Source: Betaproteobacteria bacterium (GTDB lineage: Bacteria; Pseudomonadota; Gammaproteobacteria; Burkholderiales; SG8-39). From it: a stretch of 46,665 nt of DNA. Each line of letters starts with the position of its first letter. Position 1 is the first letter of the stretch. Location: positions 1 through 46,665 of the forward strand of contig VBCA01000040.1 in NCBI GenBank assembly GCA_005881575.1, given 5' to 3'. Below the pieces are notes generated by a model. The model was not told where the DNA came from and did not search any database. It saw nothing but the letters and a program-made list of their open reading frames with translations. Below, one piece after another: positions 8,328 through 18,946 of the stretch. A program made the position numbers and the translations under genes.

Positions 8328-9239
8328 TCATTCGCGGCCTCTGGAGCGCTTTGGCTTGGGGGGCTTGCCCGCCGCGGATTCCGTTTCCACCGGCGGGGTC
8401 GGGAGGTTCATTTCCCGGGACAGCACGAGCACCTGCCGGTTCTGTTCAGTCCCGGCGGTGGGCACGCATGTGATCTTGGCGAAAGAGTAGGCGGCGTCCT
8501 GCTCGATGCGCGACACCTTCGCCACCGGGAGGCCCGGCGGATAGGTGCCGTCGATGCCCGAGGTCACGAGGACGTCATCGGCAAGCACGTCCGCGTTCGT
8601 CGCCATGTAGCTCAGCTCGAGCGTACCTCTGTCGCCGCCGCCGTAGACGATGGCGCGCAGGCCGTTCCTCACGACCTGTACGGGGGTTCTCTGCTCCTTG
8701 TCCGTGATCAAGGTCACCTCCGAGAGCAGCGGATACACGCGCGTCACCTGCCCGATTACGCCGAGGTCGTCGATGACCGCCTGTCCCGGCTGGATGCCCT
8801 GCTGGCGGCCCTTGTCGACGATCACCTTGCGCGAGAAAGGATCGCGCCCCTGGTAGAGGATCTCCGCCAGCGTGGACTCGCGCGGCAGACGCTCGCGCGC
8901 CTCGAGCAAGCGCCTCAGCTGGGCGTTTTCGGAGCGCAGCGCCTGGACTGTCAGCAGCTCGTTCGCCGCCTGCAGCTGCTTCGCCTTGAGCTGCTCGTTC
9001 TCCTGCTTGAGCGACACCTGCGTCGTGAAAAATGCGGCGGCGGCGCCGAACATCTCCCCCGGAGCGAGCGCGACGCGCTGCAGCGGGTACGCGAGCAAGG
9101 CGATGACTTGACGCAGGGACTCCGCGTACCGGAAACGCGCGTCCAGCACCATCAGGAGAACCGCGAGACACACGAAAAACCCCAGGCGGACGAGCGGCGC
9201 GGGACCGCGGCTGAAAAACGGCGGCGGCTGGTAGTCCAT
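8328..9239 (-). CDS. mreC: rod shape-determining protein MreC
   Basis: Bitopic inner-membrane protein that activates PBP2/RodA. The 303-residue product has a short basic cytoplasmic start, one membrane helix (about residues 15-35), a coiled coil (about 70-115, rich in Q, E, L and A) and the periplasmic double beta-barrel with the typical VIVDKGRQQGIQPGQAVIDDLGVIGQV segment. The C-terminal tail is basic. The ATG at 9239 directly abuts the mreB stop (TAG-ATG), so translation is probably coupled. Confidence 0.95.
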   Translation of the reverse strand: MDYQPPPFFSRGPAPLVRLGFFVCLAVLLMVLDARFRYAESLRQVIALLAYPLQRVALAPGEMFGAAAAFFTTQVSLKQENEQLKAKQLQAANELLTVQALRSENAQLRRLLEARERLPRESTLAEILYQGRDPFSRKVIVDKGRQQGIQPGQAVIDDLGVIGQVTRVYPLLSEVTLITDKEQRTPVQVVRNGLRAIVYGGGDRGTLELSYMATNADVLADDVLVTSGIDGTYPPGLPVAKVSRIEQDAAYSFAKITCVPTAGTEQNRQVLVLSREMNLPTPPVETESAAGKPPKPKRSRGRE

Positions 9240-10650
<1,411 letters not shown>

Positions 10651-10677
10651 CGGGATTCAGCCCGAATCCTGGGTCCC

Positions 10678-12138
10678 ATGCTCAACGCCTCTCTCAATGA
10701 GCTGTCCGCCGCGCTCGCGCAGAAGAAAATCTCGAGCGCAGAGCTGACCCAGCTCTTCCTCGATCGCACCTCGAGACTGAACGGTGCGCTCAACGCGTTC
10801 ATCACCGTCGATGCCGAGAAAAGCCTTGCCCAGGCGCTCGCGGCGGACGAACGTATCGCGAAGGGCGACGCGAAGCCGCTGACCGGGATTCCGGTCGCGC
10901 ACAAGGATATCTTCGTTACGAAGGGCTGGCGCACCACCTGCGGCTCGAAAATGCTTTCTAACTTCGTGAGCCCGTACGACGCGCACGTGATCGAACGCTT
11001 CAACGCTGCGGGGGCGGTGATTCTCGGCAAGACCAACATGGACGAGTTCGCGATGGGATCCTCTAGCGAGACTTCGTTCTACGGACCGGTGAAAAATCCC
11101 TGGGGTCCGGCGTACGTGCCCGGCGGCTCCTCGGGCGGGTCGACGGCGGCGATTGCCGCGCGCATGGCGCCCGCTGCCACGGGCACCGATACCGGCGGAT
11201 CGATCCGCCAGCCCGCTGCGCTCTCGGGTGTGTCGGGGCTGAAGCCGACTTACGGTCTGGTGTCTCGGTACGGCATGATCGCTTTCGCCTCCAGCCTCGA
11301 TCAGGGAGGACCGATCGCGAAGAGCGCCGAGGACCTTGCGCTGCTTCTGAACGTGATGGCGGGGTTCGACGAGCGCGATTCGACCTCGGTCGAGCGCGCT
11401 GCCGAGGATTACCGCCGCGAATTGGACAGACCGCTGGCGGGTCTTCGTGTCGGCGTGCCCAAGGAGCACTTCGGCGGTGGACTCGCCGCCGAAGTGGGTA
11501 AGGCGATCGAAGCGGCACTCGCGCAGCTCGAGAAGCTCGGCGCGAAACGTGTTCCGGTCAACCTGCCCTCGAGCGGCCTCTCCGTGCCCGCGTACTACGT
11601 CATCGCGCCGGCCGAGGCCTCGTCGAACCTGTCGCGCTTCGACGGCGTGCGCTACGGCCATCGCGCGAAGGAATACCGTGACCTCGCCGACATGTATTTC
11701 CGCACGCGCGCCGAAGGCTTCGGCGCCGAAGTCAGGCGCCGCATCCTCATCGGGACCTACGTGCTCTCGCACGGCTACTACGACGCCTACTACCTCAAGG
11801 CGCAGAAGATCCGTCGGCTGATCGCAGACGACTTCGTGGCGGCGTTCAAGCAATGCGACCTCATCGTGGGGCCGACCGCGCCCACGGTCGCCTTCAAAAT
11901 CGGCGCCAAGGCCGCGGACCCGGTGCAGATGTACCTGAACGACATCTATACCATCCCCGCCAACCTCGCCGGGTTGCCCGCGATGTCGATCCCGTGCGGG
12001 TTCGGGAAGGACGATCTTCCGGTGGGTCTGCACATCGTCGGGAACTACTTCAGCGAAGCGAGGATGCTCAACCTCGCCCACCAGTACCAGAAGGCGACGG
12101 ACTGGCACCAGCGCGAGCCCGGCGGGATTCGGCCATGA
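10678..12138 (+). CDS. gatA: Asp/Glu-tRNA amidotransferase subunit GatA
   Basis: Amidase-signature subunit that releases ammonia from glutamine for GatB. The 486-residue product carries the Ser-cisSer-Lys triad: K76 in VAHKDIF, the serine of GGSSGGS at about 151, and the nucleophile S175 in [12 protein letters not shown]-terminal [20 protein letters not shown] is typical. Length matches the family (about 485). It overlaps gatB as ATGA. No clear Shine-Dalgarno precedes it, so translation may be partly coupled to gatC. Confidence 0.97.
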   Translation: MLNASLNELSAALAQKKISSAELTQLFLDRTSRLNGALNAFITVDAEKSLAQALAADERIAKGDAKPLTGIPVAHKDIFVTKGWRTTCGSKMLSNFVSPYDAHVIERFNAAGAVILGKTNMDEFAMGSSSETSFYGPVKNPWGPAYVPGGSSGGSTAAIAARMAPAATGTDTGGSIRQPAALSGVSGLKPTYGLVSRYGMIAFASSLDQGGPIAKSAEDLALLLNVMAGFDERDSTSVERAAEDYRRELDRPLAGLRVGVPKEHFGGGLAAEVGKAIEAALAQLEKLGAKRVPVNLPSSGLSVPAYYVIAPAEASSNLSRFDGVRYGHRAKEYRDLADMYFRTRAEGFGAEVRRRILIGTYVLSHGYYDAYYLKAQKIRRLIADDFVAAFKQCDLIVGPTAPTVAFKIGAKAADPVQMYLNDIYTIPANLAGLPAMSIPCGFGKDDLPVGLHIVGNYFSEARMLNLAHQYQKATDWHQREPGGIRP

Positions 12139-13574
12139 ACTGGGAAATCGTCATCGGGCTGGAGACGCACGCCCAGCTCTCGACCCAGTCGAAGATGTTC
12201 TCCGGCGCGTCGACCGCCTTCGGCGCGGCGCCCAACACGCAGGCGAGCGCGGTGGATATCGCGCTGCCCGGGGTGCTGCCTGTTGCCAACAAAGATGCGG
12301 TCGAGCGCGCGATCCGCTTCGGGCTCGCGGTCGGCGGAGAAAACGCGATCAATCGCCGTTCGGTCTTCGCGCGGAAAAACTATTTCTACCCAGATCTGCC
12401 CAAGGGCTACCAGATCAGCCAGTACGAGCTTCCCATCGTCAAAGGGGGGGAAATCAGGATCCTGACGAAGAGCGGGGAGAAAGCGGTTCGCCTCACGCGG
12501 GCCCATCTCGAAGAGGACGCCGGCAAGTCGCTGCACGAAGCCTTCCGGGACTCGAGCGGGATCGATCTGAACCGGGCGGGCGTGCCGTTGCTGGAAATCG
12601 TCTCCGAGCCCGACATGCGCTCGGCGGAGGAGGCGGTCGCGTACGCAAAAACGCTGCATTCCCTGGTCCGCTGGATCGGGATTTGTGACGGCAACATGCA
12701 GGAAGGCTCGTTCCGCTGCGACGCCAATGTCTCGGTGCGGCGACCGGGCGGCCCGCTCGGCACGCGCGCCGAGATCAAGAACCTCAACTCGTTCCGGTTC
12801 CTGGAGCACGCGATCGAGTTCGAGGCGAAGCGCCAGATCGATATTCTCGATGACGGCGGAAAAATCGTCCAGGAGACGCGGCTCTACGATGCCGACCGCG
12901 ACGAAACGCGCGCGATGCGTACCAAAGAGGAGGCGCACGACTACCGCTATTTCCCCGATCCGGATTTGTCCCCGCTTGAGGTCTCGGAAAAGTGGATGGG
13001 GGAGATCAAGGCGAAATTGCCCGAGCTGCCGGAAGCGAAGCGAAAGCGTTACCAGATCGAGTACGCTTTGTCGCTCTACGATGCCAGTCTGCTCACCGAT
13101 ACCCGCGAAAAGGCCGAATACTTCGAACTCGTTTGCCGGTCGCTCGAAGGCCCCGCTCCCAAGACGGTCGCGAACTGGATTACGGGGGAGCTGTCGGCGC
13201 TTCTCAACGATCGCGGCATCGATTTTTCGCAACTCCTCATAAGCGGCAAGGCTTTTGCGAAGTTGTTGGACCGTATCAAAGACGGCACGATCTCCGCGAA
13301 CGTGGCGAAGGAGATTCTGCACGGAATGGCGAATGGCGAGGGTGACGCCGATGCGATCATCGCGAAGCGCGGCCTGAAACAGATCAGCGATGCCGGCGCG
13401 ATCGAAAAAATCGTCGACCAGGTGATCGCCGCGAATCCAAAGCAGGTCGAAGACTACCGAGCCGGGAAGGAAAAGGCGTTCAACTCCCTCGTCGGCCAGG
13501 TGATGAAGGCGACCCAGGGCAAGGCGAATCCTGCGCAGGTGAACGAGATTCTGAAGCGGAAGCTGGCCGGTTAG
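12135..13574 (+). CDS. gatB: Asp/Glu-tRNA amidotransferase subunit GatB
   Basis: Kinase/tRNA-binding subunit that activates the misacylated Glu or Asp. The 479-residue product begins [22 protein letters not shown] and contains [15 protein letters not shown], the cradle-domain signature, and [11 protein letters not shown] followed by [11 protein letters not shown]. The C-terminal YqeY-like tail ends [19 protein letters not shown] 12135 is chosen for its 4-base overlap with gatA and exact homology start. It ends 10 bases from the convergent DUF4124 gene, with no terminator visible between them. Confidence 0.97.
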   Translation: MNWEIVIGLETHAQLSTQSKMFSGASTAFGAAPNTQASAVDIALPGVLPVANKDAVERAIRFGLAVGGENAINRRSVFARKNYFYPDLPKGYQISQYELPIVKGGEIRILTKSGEKAVRLTRAHLEEDAGKSLHEAFRDSSGIDLNRAGVPLLEIVSEPDMRSAEEAVAYAKTLHSLVRWIGICDGNMQEGSFRCDANVSVRRPGGPLGTRAEIKNLNSFRFLEHAIEFEAKRQIDILDDGGKIVQETRLYDADRDETRAMRTKEEAHDYRYFPDPDLSPLEVSEKWMGEIKAKLPELPEAKRKRYQIEYALSLYDASLLTDTREKAEYFELVCRSLEGPAPKTVANWITGELSALLNDRGIDFSQLLISGKAFAKLLDRIKDGTISANVAKEILHGMANGEGDADAIIAKRGLKQISDAGAIEKIVDQVIAANPKQVEDYRAGKEKAFNSLVGQVMKATQGKANPAQVNEILKRKLAG

Positions 13575-13584
13575 CCGAAGGAAT

Positions 13585-14220
13585 CTACCGCTTCTGGGAC
13601 CCGGCTTTCCCACCGGTCAGCTCGACGTAGCGGCGCCTGTCTGCGTCGTACTTGGCGTTGATCCTGCTGATCTCCTTCTTTTTCGCGTCGAGCAGAACGG
13701 TCTGGTTCCTGATCTGGATCTCGTTGTTGGCGATTTCCTGTTTGAGCTTGAACGGCATCGGCTTCTTCACGTAAAACTCTTTTTCCGATTCCAGTTCCTG
13801 CCGGCGCTTCTGCGCCCCGGCGATGCTCCTTTCCGTGTCCTCGATCCCGCCCTGCGCTTCCGCGAGGGCGCGGGTGCGCGCGTCCTCGATGTCCTTTTCG
13901 CTGGAATAGGTGTTGAGCAACGCGAGGTTCTTGCGGCGCTCCTCCCTGGATCGCTCTTCGTCCTCGAGTTTCTTCCTGCGCTCGGCTTCGCGCGCCTGCT
14001 CCTGCGCTGGGGTCAGAGGGATTACGGCCGGGTTCTTGCGTATCAGCGTGCCCGACTTGTTCAGCTCCTGCGTGTCGCGACCCAGGCACTCCGGAGGCGG
14101 CACCTGCGTGTAATAGACCTTGCCCCTTGCGTCGACGCACTTGTACATGCGCTCCTGCGCCGCTGCGGGAGCGGCGGCGAGCAGCGTGCAGCAGAGTAAC
14201 ATCACTGTGCGGCCGCGCAT
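13585..14220 (-). CDS. DUF4124 coiled-coil periplasmic protein
   Basis: The 211-residue product has a cleavable signal peptide (cut near AAAQ, residue 22), then a DUF4124-type segment (MYKCVDARGKVYYTQVPPPEC, with two cysteines that could pair), then about 150 charged residues rich in E, K, R and Q predicted to form a long coiled coil. DUF4124 proteins are common in beta- and gammaproteobacteria and of unknown role. It stands alone between convergent gatB and divergent xth. The function cannot be given. Confidence 0.85.
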   Translation of the reverse strand: MRGRTVMLLCCTLLAAAPAAAQERMYKCVDARGKVYYTQVPPPECLGRDTQELNKSGTLIRKNPAVIPLTPAQEQAREAERRKKLEDEERSREERRKNLALLNTYSSEKDIEDARTRALAEAQGGIEDTERSIAGAQKRRQELESEKEFYVKKPMPFKLKQEIANNEIQIRNQTVLLDAKKKEISRINAKYDADRRRYVELTGGKAGSQKR

Positions 14221-14277
14221 GATGAGCGATCCTCTAAAGTTGCCCTTGCTCCGCTTTTTTCGGAGAGAATTCGCGGA

Positions 14278-15057
14278 ATGTTACGCATTATCACGCTCAA
14301 CCTCAACGGCATCCGCTCGGCGCTCGCCAAGGGCTTTCCGCGCTGGCTCGCGCGTCAGCGTGCCGACGTGGTGTGCGTGCAGGAGGTCAAAGCGCAGGAA
14401 GCGGACCTCGCGGGCCTCGCGCTCGTTCCCAAGGGGTATCGCGCCTACTACGATTGCTGCTCGACGAAAAAGGGCTACAGCGGCGTCGCGCTGTACTCAA
14501 GGGCGGAACCGGAGAGCGTGTCCCGCGGTTTTGGCAGCCGCGAGTTCGACCCCGAGGGAAGGTTCCTTCGAGCGGATTTCGGCGCGCTTTCCGTGGTGTC
14601 GGTATACCTGCCCTCGGGGTCGAGCTCGGAGGAGAGGCAGCAGGCGAAGTTCCGTTTTCTCGACGAATTCATGCCGGTGCTGAAGGGTCTCAGGGCGGGC
14701 GGCAGGGAGTTCGTCCTGTGCGGCGACTGGAACATCGCGCACAAGGAGATCGACCTCGAGAACTGGCGCGGAAACCGCAACAACTCGGGATTCCTCCCCG
14801 AGGAGCGCGCCTGGCTCAGCGAGACTTTCGACGGAGTCGGCTGGGTGGACGTGTTCCGCAAAGTCGATCCAAGGCCGCGGCAGTACACCTGGTGGTCGAA
14901 TCGTGGCCAGGCCTGGAAGAAGAACGTCGGCTGGCGCATCGACTACCATATCGCGACGCCGGGAATCGCCGCCAAGGCGAGGAAGGCGCGTATCTACAAG
15001 ACGAAGCGCTTCTCCGATCACGCGCCGTTGACGATAGACTACGACGCGAAGCTCTGA
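14278..15057 (+). CDS. xth: exodeoxyribonuclease III (XthA/ExoA type)
   Basis: Abasic-site endonuclease and 3'-5' exonuclease of base-excision repair. The 259-residue product has the EEP-fold catalytic residues: N8 and N10 in LNLNGIRS, E36 in VCVQEVKA, D150 and N152 in CGDWNIAHKEIDLEN, and the terminal S246-D247-H248 in RFSDHAPL. The WWSNRGQAWKKNVGWRIDYH segment is the family DNA-binding loop. A Shine-Dalgarno (CGGAG) precedes ATG 14278. It overlaps ampG by one base (TGATG). Confidence 0.96.
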   Translation: MLRIITLNLNGIRSALAKGFPRWLARQRADVVCVQEVKAQEADLAGLALVPKGYRAYYDCCSTKKGYSGVALYSRAEPESVSRGFGSREFDPEGRFLRADFGALSVVSVYLPSGSSSEERQQAKFRFLDEFMPVLKGLRAGGREFVLCGDWNIAHKEIDLENWRGNRNNSGFLPEERAWLSETFDGVGWVDVFRKVDPRPRQYTWWSNRGQAWKKNVGWRIDYHIATPGIAAKARKARIYKTKRFSDHAPLTIDYDAKL

Positions 15058-16331
15058 TGTCTACGTCCTATCTCGAGGTCTTCCGCAGCCCGCGCCTCGC
15101 CGTCATCCTCGCGCTCGGGTTCTCCTCGGGGCTGCCGCTCGCGCTGACCGGCGGCACCTTGCAAGGGTGGATGACGGTCGAAAGCGTGGACCTGTCGACC
15201 ATCGGAATCTTCACGCTGGTCGGCCTTCCCTACGTCTGGAAATTCCTGTGGGCGCCGGCGATGGACCGCTTCGTGCCGCCTTTTCTCGGGCGCCGCCGCG
15301 GATGGCTGCTCTTGACGCAACTCGCGCTCGCCGCGGGGATCGCGGGGATGGCGTTCCTGTCGCCGCGCTCGAATCTCACGGCGATCGCCTGGCTCGCGCT
15401 CTTCGTCGCCTTTGCCTCGGCGTCGCAGGACATCGTGGTCGATGCGTACAGAACCGACGTGGTGAGCCGCGAGGAGCGCGGGCTCGCGGGCGCGCTGGGC
15501 GTGGTCGGCTACCGCCTGGCGATGCTCGTCTCCGGAGCGCTCGCGCTGGTGCTCGTCGCGGGCTCGGGCTGGATCCCGGCGCTCGGCTGGCGCAACACCT
15601 ATCTGCTCATGGCGGCCCTGATGGCGGTCGGGGTCTTCGCCGCGTTCTGGGGCGAGGAGCCTTCCACCGCGCCTGCGGCGCCCAGGACTTTGCGCGAGGC
15701 GGTCGTCGAACCCTTGCGCGAATTCTTCTCGCGGCCCAGAGCCGGCTGGATCCTGGTGCTGCTCGTGCTGTACAAACTCGGCGACGCATTCGCCGGCTCG
15801 CTCACCACCGCGTTCCTTTTGCGCGGCGCGGGGTTTTCGCTGGACGACGTAGGCTTAGTGAACAAGGCGGTCGGCCTTGCCTCGACCATCGTCGGGGTTC
15901 TCTTCGGCGGGGCGTTGATGGTGAGGCTGGGCCTCTATCGCGCGCTCATGGGGTTCGGTGTCCTGCAGGCGGTGTCGATACTGACTTTCATGTGGCTCGC
16001 GCTCGTCGGCAAGAGCTATCCGATCATGGTGTTTGCGGTGGGCTTCGAGAATATCGCCTGGGGCATGGGCACGGCGGCGTTCGTCGCGCTGCTGATGGCG
16101 CTGTGCGACCATCGCTTCACCGCCACGCAATACGCGCTGCTCTCGGCGCTCGCCTCCTTCGGGCGCGTGTACGTCGGTCCGGCCGCCGGCTACGCCACCG
16201 ACCCGAAGTACCTGGGGCTGTCATGGGCGACGTTCTTTCTCTTGGCTTTCGTCGTCGCGCTCCCCGGGCTCGCGTTCGTCTGGCTGCTGCGCGAGGAGAT
16301 TGAGCGCGCGGAAGTCGCGGCGACCCCCTGA
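15057..16331 (+). CDS. ampG: AmpG-type muropeptide MFS permease
   Basis: Inner-membrane importer of GlcNAc-anhydroMurNAc peptides for wall recycling. The 424-residue product has about twelve membrane segments and the diagnostic AmpG start: YLEVFRSPRLAVILALGFSSGLPLALTGGTLQGWMTVE, then LVGLPYVWKFLWAPAMDRF and GRRRGWLL, close to E. coli AmpG. The start ATG 15057 overlaps the xth stop. No ampD or ampR lies nearby, so a link to beta-lactamase induction is not shown here. Confidence 0.93.
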   Translation: MSTSYLEVFRSPRLAVILALGFSSGLPLALTGGTLQGWMTVESVDLSTIGIFTLVGLPYVWKFLWAPAMDRFVPPFLGRRRGWLLLTQLALAAGIAGMAFLSPRSNLTAIAWLALFVAFASASQDIVVDAYRTDVVSREERGLAGALGVVGYRLAMLVSGALALVLVAGSGWIPALGWRNTYLLMAALMAVGVFAAFWGEEPSTAPAAPRTLREAVVEPLREFFSRPRAGWILVLLVLYKLGDAFAGSLTTAFLLRGAGFSLDDVGLVNKAVGLASTIVGVLFGGALMVRLGLYRALMGFGVLQAVSILTFMWLALVGKSYPIMVFAVGFENIAWGMGTAAFVALLMALCDHRFTATQYALLSALASFGRVYVGPAAGYATDPKYLGLSWATFFLLAFVVALPGLAFVWLLREEIERAEVAATP

Positions 16332-16356
16332 GGGATAACTGAACGCCTATTTCTTG

Positions 16357-16563
16357 TTAGGAGTCCCGAGAAAGAGCGAGCAGCTTTAGTGCGAGCACAA
16401 ACTGCGTCATATCTGTTCCGGCTGCGCACAGCCGCTCGCACTCGACTTCAAGCTCGGACTGCGTGAATTCAGCAGACCGCACGAGTTGTCCATCTTTTCT
16501 CCAGTAGAAGCATGCTTTTGAATCGGCTTCCTGCCTGACCTTCCAAGTCAGCTCTTCATTCAT
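16357..16563 (-). CDS. small orphan protein with operator-controlled promoter
   Basis: A 68-residue protein, not recognised. It is soluble and acidic-amphipathic (NEELTWKVRQEAD, then SELEVECERLCAAGTDMTQFVLALKLLALSRDS) with three cysteines, no signal peptide or membrane helix, and no obvious helix-turn-helix. ATG 16563 is chosen because GGAG lies 8 bases upstream; the frame opens further to 16599 but that would start inside the promoter. Its base composition is visibly less GC-rich than its neighbours, suggesting transfer. It is convergent with ampG and has a well-formed promoter covered by two inverted repeats, which supports it as a real, regulated gene. Confidence 0.6.
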   Translation of the reverse strand: MNEELTWKVRQEADSKACFYWRKDGQLVRSAEFTQSELEVECERLCAAGTDMTQFVLALKLLALSRDS

Positions 16564-16580
16564 CCGGCACTCTCCATCAC

Positions 16581-16628
16581 TGTAGCTAAAGAGCGACAAT
16601 TGTAGCTAAAGAGCTACACAAAAGTCGA
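16581..16628 (-). promoter_or_regulatory. promoter with two tandem operator-like inverted repeats
   Basis: On the minus strand TCGACT (16623-16628) and TACAAT (16599-16604) are 18 bases apart, a fair sigma-70 promoter about 30 bases before the small gene's ATG. Two copies of TGTAGCTAAAGAGC (plus-strand reading, starting at 16581 and 16601, period 20) overlay it. The copy at 16601-16618 is a perfect 7-base-pair inverted repeat, TGTAGCT-AAAG-AGCTACA. The other has one mismatch. The repeats cover the -10 and start site, the classic repressor placement. The regulator is not encoded recognisably next to it. Confidence 0.6.
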
Positions 16629-16697
16629 GAAAATCATTCTCCCGCTAGTGAACTAGTGAAGTAGCCCAGAAGGGCCATAGATAAGCGCCGTGTCGCT

Positions 16698-16711
16698 GCC
16701 CGAGCTCGGGC
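16698..16711. repeat. 14-base palindrome downstream of the FAD oxidoreductase
   Basis: GCCCGAGCTCGGGC is a perfect palindrome located 23 bases beyond the oxidoreductase stop. It could form a 5-base-pair stem with a 4-base loop, but no U-run follows on either strand, so it is not a convincing intrinsic terminator. The remaining sequence between this and the small gene shows only a tandem CTAGTGAA pair (16645-16660). Confidence 0.3.
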
Positions 16712-16733
16712 TGGACCAGCAGAGTCTCACGGA

Positions 16734-18335
16734 CTATCTAGCTCTGCGTTGGCGCCGGAAGTCCCTCAAGATCTCGCGCGCCGCGTTGTGCCCCGGAGCT
16801 CCGGTGACGCCTCCGCCCGGATGCGCGCCGGCACCGCACAGATACAGCCCGGGCACGGGCGAGCGGTAATCGGCGTAGCCGAGCACCGGCCGCGCCGAGA
16901 AAAGCTGGTCGAGGGTGAGCGCTCCGTGGAAGATGTCGCCGCCGATCAGGCCGAATTCGCGCTCGAGGTCGAGCGGCGAGAGGATTTTTCTCGCGAGGAT
17001 GCTCGCCTTGAAATTTGGTGCGTGGCGGTTCACCGTTTCGACGATGGCGTCGGCGGCTGCTTCTCTCGCATCGTCCCAGCTGCGGCCGCCGGGCAGCACC
17101 GGGTCGAAGTGCTGGCAGAAAAGGCTCGCCACGTGTCGTCCCGCCGGCGCGAGGCTCGGATCGACGGTGCTCGGGATCAACATCTCGATGATGGGCTCGC
17201 GCGAGAAGCCGACGGTGCGCGCGTCGAAGTAGGCGCGCTCCATGTACGTGAGCGAAGGCGCGATGATGATCCCTGAGCTGTGGTGCGGCTGGGCGCTTTT
17301 CCCCGGTGCGCAGGTGAAATCCGGCAGCTCCGAGAGCGCAACGTTCATGCGAAACGACCCCGAGGCGCAGCGCCAGCGCTCGATTCTCGAGCGGAACTCG
17401 GCGTCGAGCACGCCCGGTTCGAGCATCTTGAGATAGAGAAGCTTCGGGTTGACCGCGCCTGCGATCGCGCCCGCCTCGATCTCGGTTCCATCCCGGAGCA
17501 CGACGCCTGAGACGCGGCCGCCTTTCACCCGCACGGCGAGCACTTCGGCTCCGGTCGTGATCTCCACGCCGCGCGCGCACGCTTCCCTCGCGATCGCCTC
17601 GCTCACCGCGCCCATGCCTCCGAGCGCGTGTCCCCAGGTTCCGCGCTTGCCGTTCACCTCGCCGAACGCGTGGTGCAGCAGCACGTAGGCGGAGCCGGGC
17701 GAGTAAGGGCTCGCGAAGTGCCCGACTTGCGAATCGAATCCGAACACCGCCTTGATCGGATCGCTCTCGAACCACCAGTCGAGCAGCTCGCCCGCGCTCT
17801 TCGTGACGATCTCCCACAGATCGCGCTGTGAGCGGCGCGAAAGGAGCGCCAACTTTCCGCCGAGCGCGAGCGCGCGCAAGCCGCTGCGCCAGCTCATGCC
17901 GAGGTTGGGAGGTGTTTCGAGGACGAGTCCGCGCAGCGTGTCGGCCGCCTCCTCGATCGTCCGGTAGTAGTCGGGCAGGCGCTCGGCGTCGCGCCGCGAG
18001 AAGCGGGAGAGCTCCTTCTGCGTGTCGGCGGTGGTCGGACCGAGCCTGAAGCATCGTCTGTCCGGAAGAGGGAGAAAATTGGCGAACGGGCGCTCGACGA
18101 TCTTCAATCCATGCTCGGCGAGCCGCAGCTCGCGGATCACCTTGGGATTGAGGAGGCTCACCGTATAGGCCGCCGTCGAGTTGCGAAAGGCTGGTGCGAA
18201 CTCCTCGGTGACCGCGGCGCCGCCGACGAGCGCGCGGCGCTCGAGCACCCTTACTTTCAGGCCGGCGCCGGCGAGATAGCAGGCGCAGACCAGGCCGTTG
18301 TGTCCGCCGCCGACGATGACGACGTCGTAAGGCAC
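16734..18335 (-). CDS. FAD-dependent phytoene-desaturase-like oxidoreductase
   Basis: The 533-residue product has an N-terminal dinucleotide-binding motif (VIVGGGHNGLVCACYLAGAGLKVRVLE, about residues 5-32) and the C-terminal FAD motif GLYLCGAGAHPGGGVTGAPGHNAA, the layout of the phytoene dehydrogenase/PYROXD2-like amine-oxidase superfamily. The substrate cannot be named; no carotenoid genes are nearby. The start is GTG 18335, overlapping the metW stop as TAGTG, so it is translationally coupled to metW and sits in the riboswitch-controlled met transcript. Whether it acts in methionine or sulfur metabolism is inference from position only. Confidence 0.88.
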   Translation of the reverse strand: MPYDVVIVGGGHNGLVCACYLAGAGLKVRVLERRALVGGAAVTEEFAPAFRNSTAAYTVSLLNPKVIRELRLAEHGLKIVERPFANFLPLPDRRCFRLGPTTADTQKELSRFSRRDAERLPDYYRTIEEAADTLRGLVLETPPNLGMSWRSGLRALALGGKLALLSRRSQRDLWEIVTKSAGELLDWWFESDPIKAVFGFDSQVGHFASPYSPGSAYVLLHHAFGEVNGKRGTWGHALGGMGAVSEAIAREACARGVEITTGAEVLAVRVKGGRVSGVVLRDGTEIEAGAIAGAVNPKLLYLKMLEPGVLDAEFRSRIERWRCASGSFRMNVALSELPDFTCAPGKSAQPHHSSGIIIAPSLTYMERAYFDARTVGFSREPIIEMLIPSTVDPSLAPAGRHVASLFCQHFDPVLPGGRSWDDAREAAADAIVETVNRHAPNFKASILARKILSPLDLEREFGLIGGDIFHGALTLDQLFSARPVLGYADYRSPVPGLYLCGAGAHPGGGVTGAPGHNAAREILRDFRRQRRAR

Positions 18336-18946
18336 TAGCGCCGCTTCTCGAAGCGGTAGACGGCGAGGCTGCCGAAGAAGTTCGCAAGCGTCCTGACGGG
18401 CCGGCCGCGGTGCAGCGTGACGCGTTCGAGCACGCGGATGCCGTGGCCCGAGCAGAACGACTCGAAGTCCGCGATCGTAAACAGATGCACGTTGGGCGTG
18501 TTGTACCACTCGTAGGGCAGCTCGGCGGACACCGGCATTCTTCCAAGGGCGATCTGCAGCCGCAGGTCCCAGCGCCCGAAGTTCGGGAACGAGACGATCG
18601 CCTCGCGCCCGACGCGCAGCATCTCGAGCAGGATCTCCTCGGTGCGGCGCACTGCCTGCAGCGTCTGCGACAGGATCACGCAATCGAAAGACCCGGCGTC
18701 GAAACCCGCGAGACCCCGCTCCAGATCGCTCTGGATGACGTTCACGCCGTTTTTCACGCAGGCGAGCACGTTGGCGTCGGCGATGTCGATTCCGTAGCCG
18801 CGGGCGTTGCGGGTTTGCTTCAGGTATTTCAGCAGCAGGCCGTCTCCGCAGCCGAGGTCGAGAACGGTCGAATCCGGCCTGACCCAGGCGGCGATCGCCT
18901 GGAAATCGGAGCGGCCCGAAAGGGCGCCTTCTTCCTGCCCGGTCAT
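18335..18946 (-). CDS. metW: methionine biosynthesis protein MetW
   Basis: Class I SAM-dependent methyltransferase fold; MetW partners MetX and is needed for its activity in several bacteria. The 203-residue product has motif [16 protein letters not shown], acidic loop GIDIADANV, and [41 protein letters not shown], characteristic of MetW. It overlaps metX by 4 bases (ATGA) and the oxidoreductase by one. The metX-metW pair is the standard proteobacterial arrangement. Confidence 0.95.
   Translation of the reverse strand: MTGQEEGALSGRSDFQAIAAWVRPDSTVLDLGCGDGLLLKYLKQTRNARGYGIDIADANVLACVKNGVNVIQSDLERGLAGFDAGSFDCVILSQTLQAVRRTEEILLEMLRVGREAIVSFPNFGRWDLRLQIALGRMPVSAELPYEWYNTPNVHLFTIADFESFCSGHGIRVLERVTLHRGRPVRTLANFFGSLAVYRFEKRR

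Noticed and set aside
10657-12108. 483-codon open frame on the minus strand opposite gatA
   Set aside because: Mirror of gatA codon structure, no start signal or motifs.
16698-16711. GCCCGAGCTCGGGC palindrome as terminator of the met operon
   Set aside because: Stem of five pairs and no T-run on either strand; kept only as a repeat.
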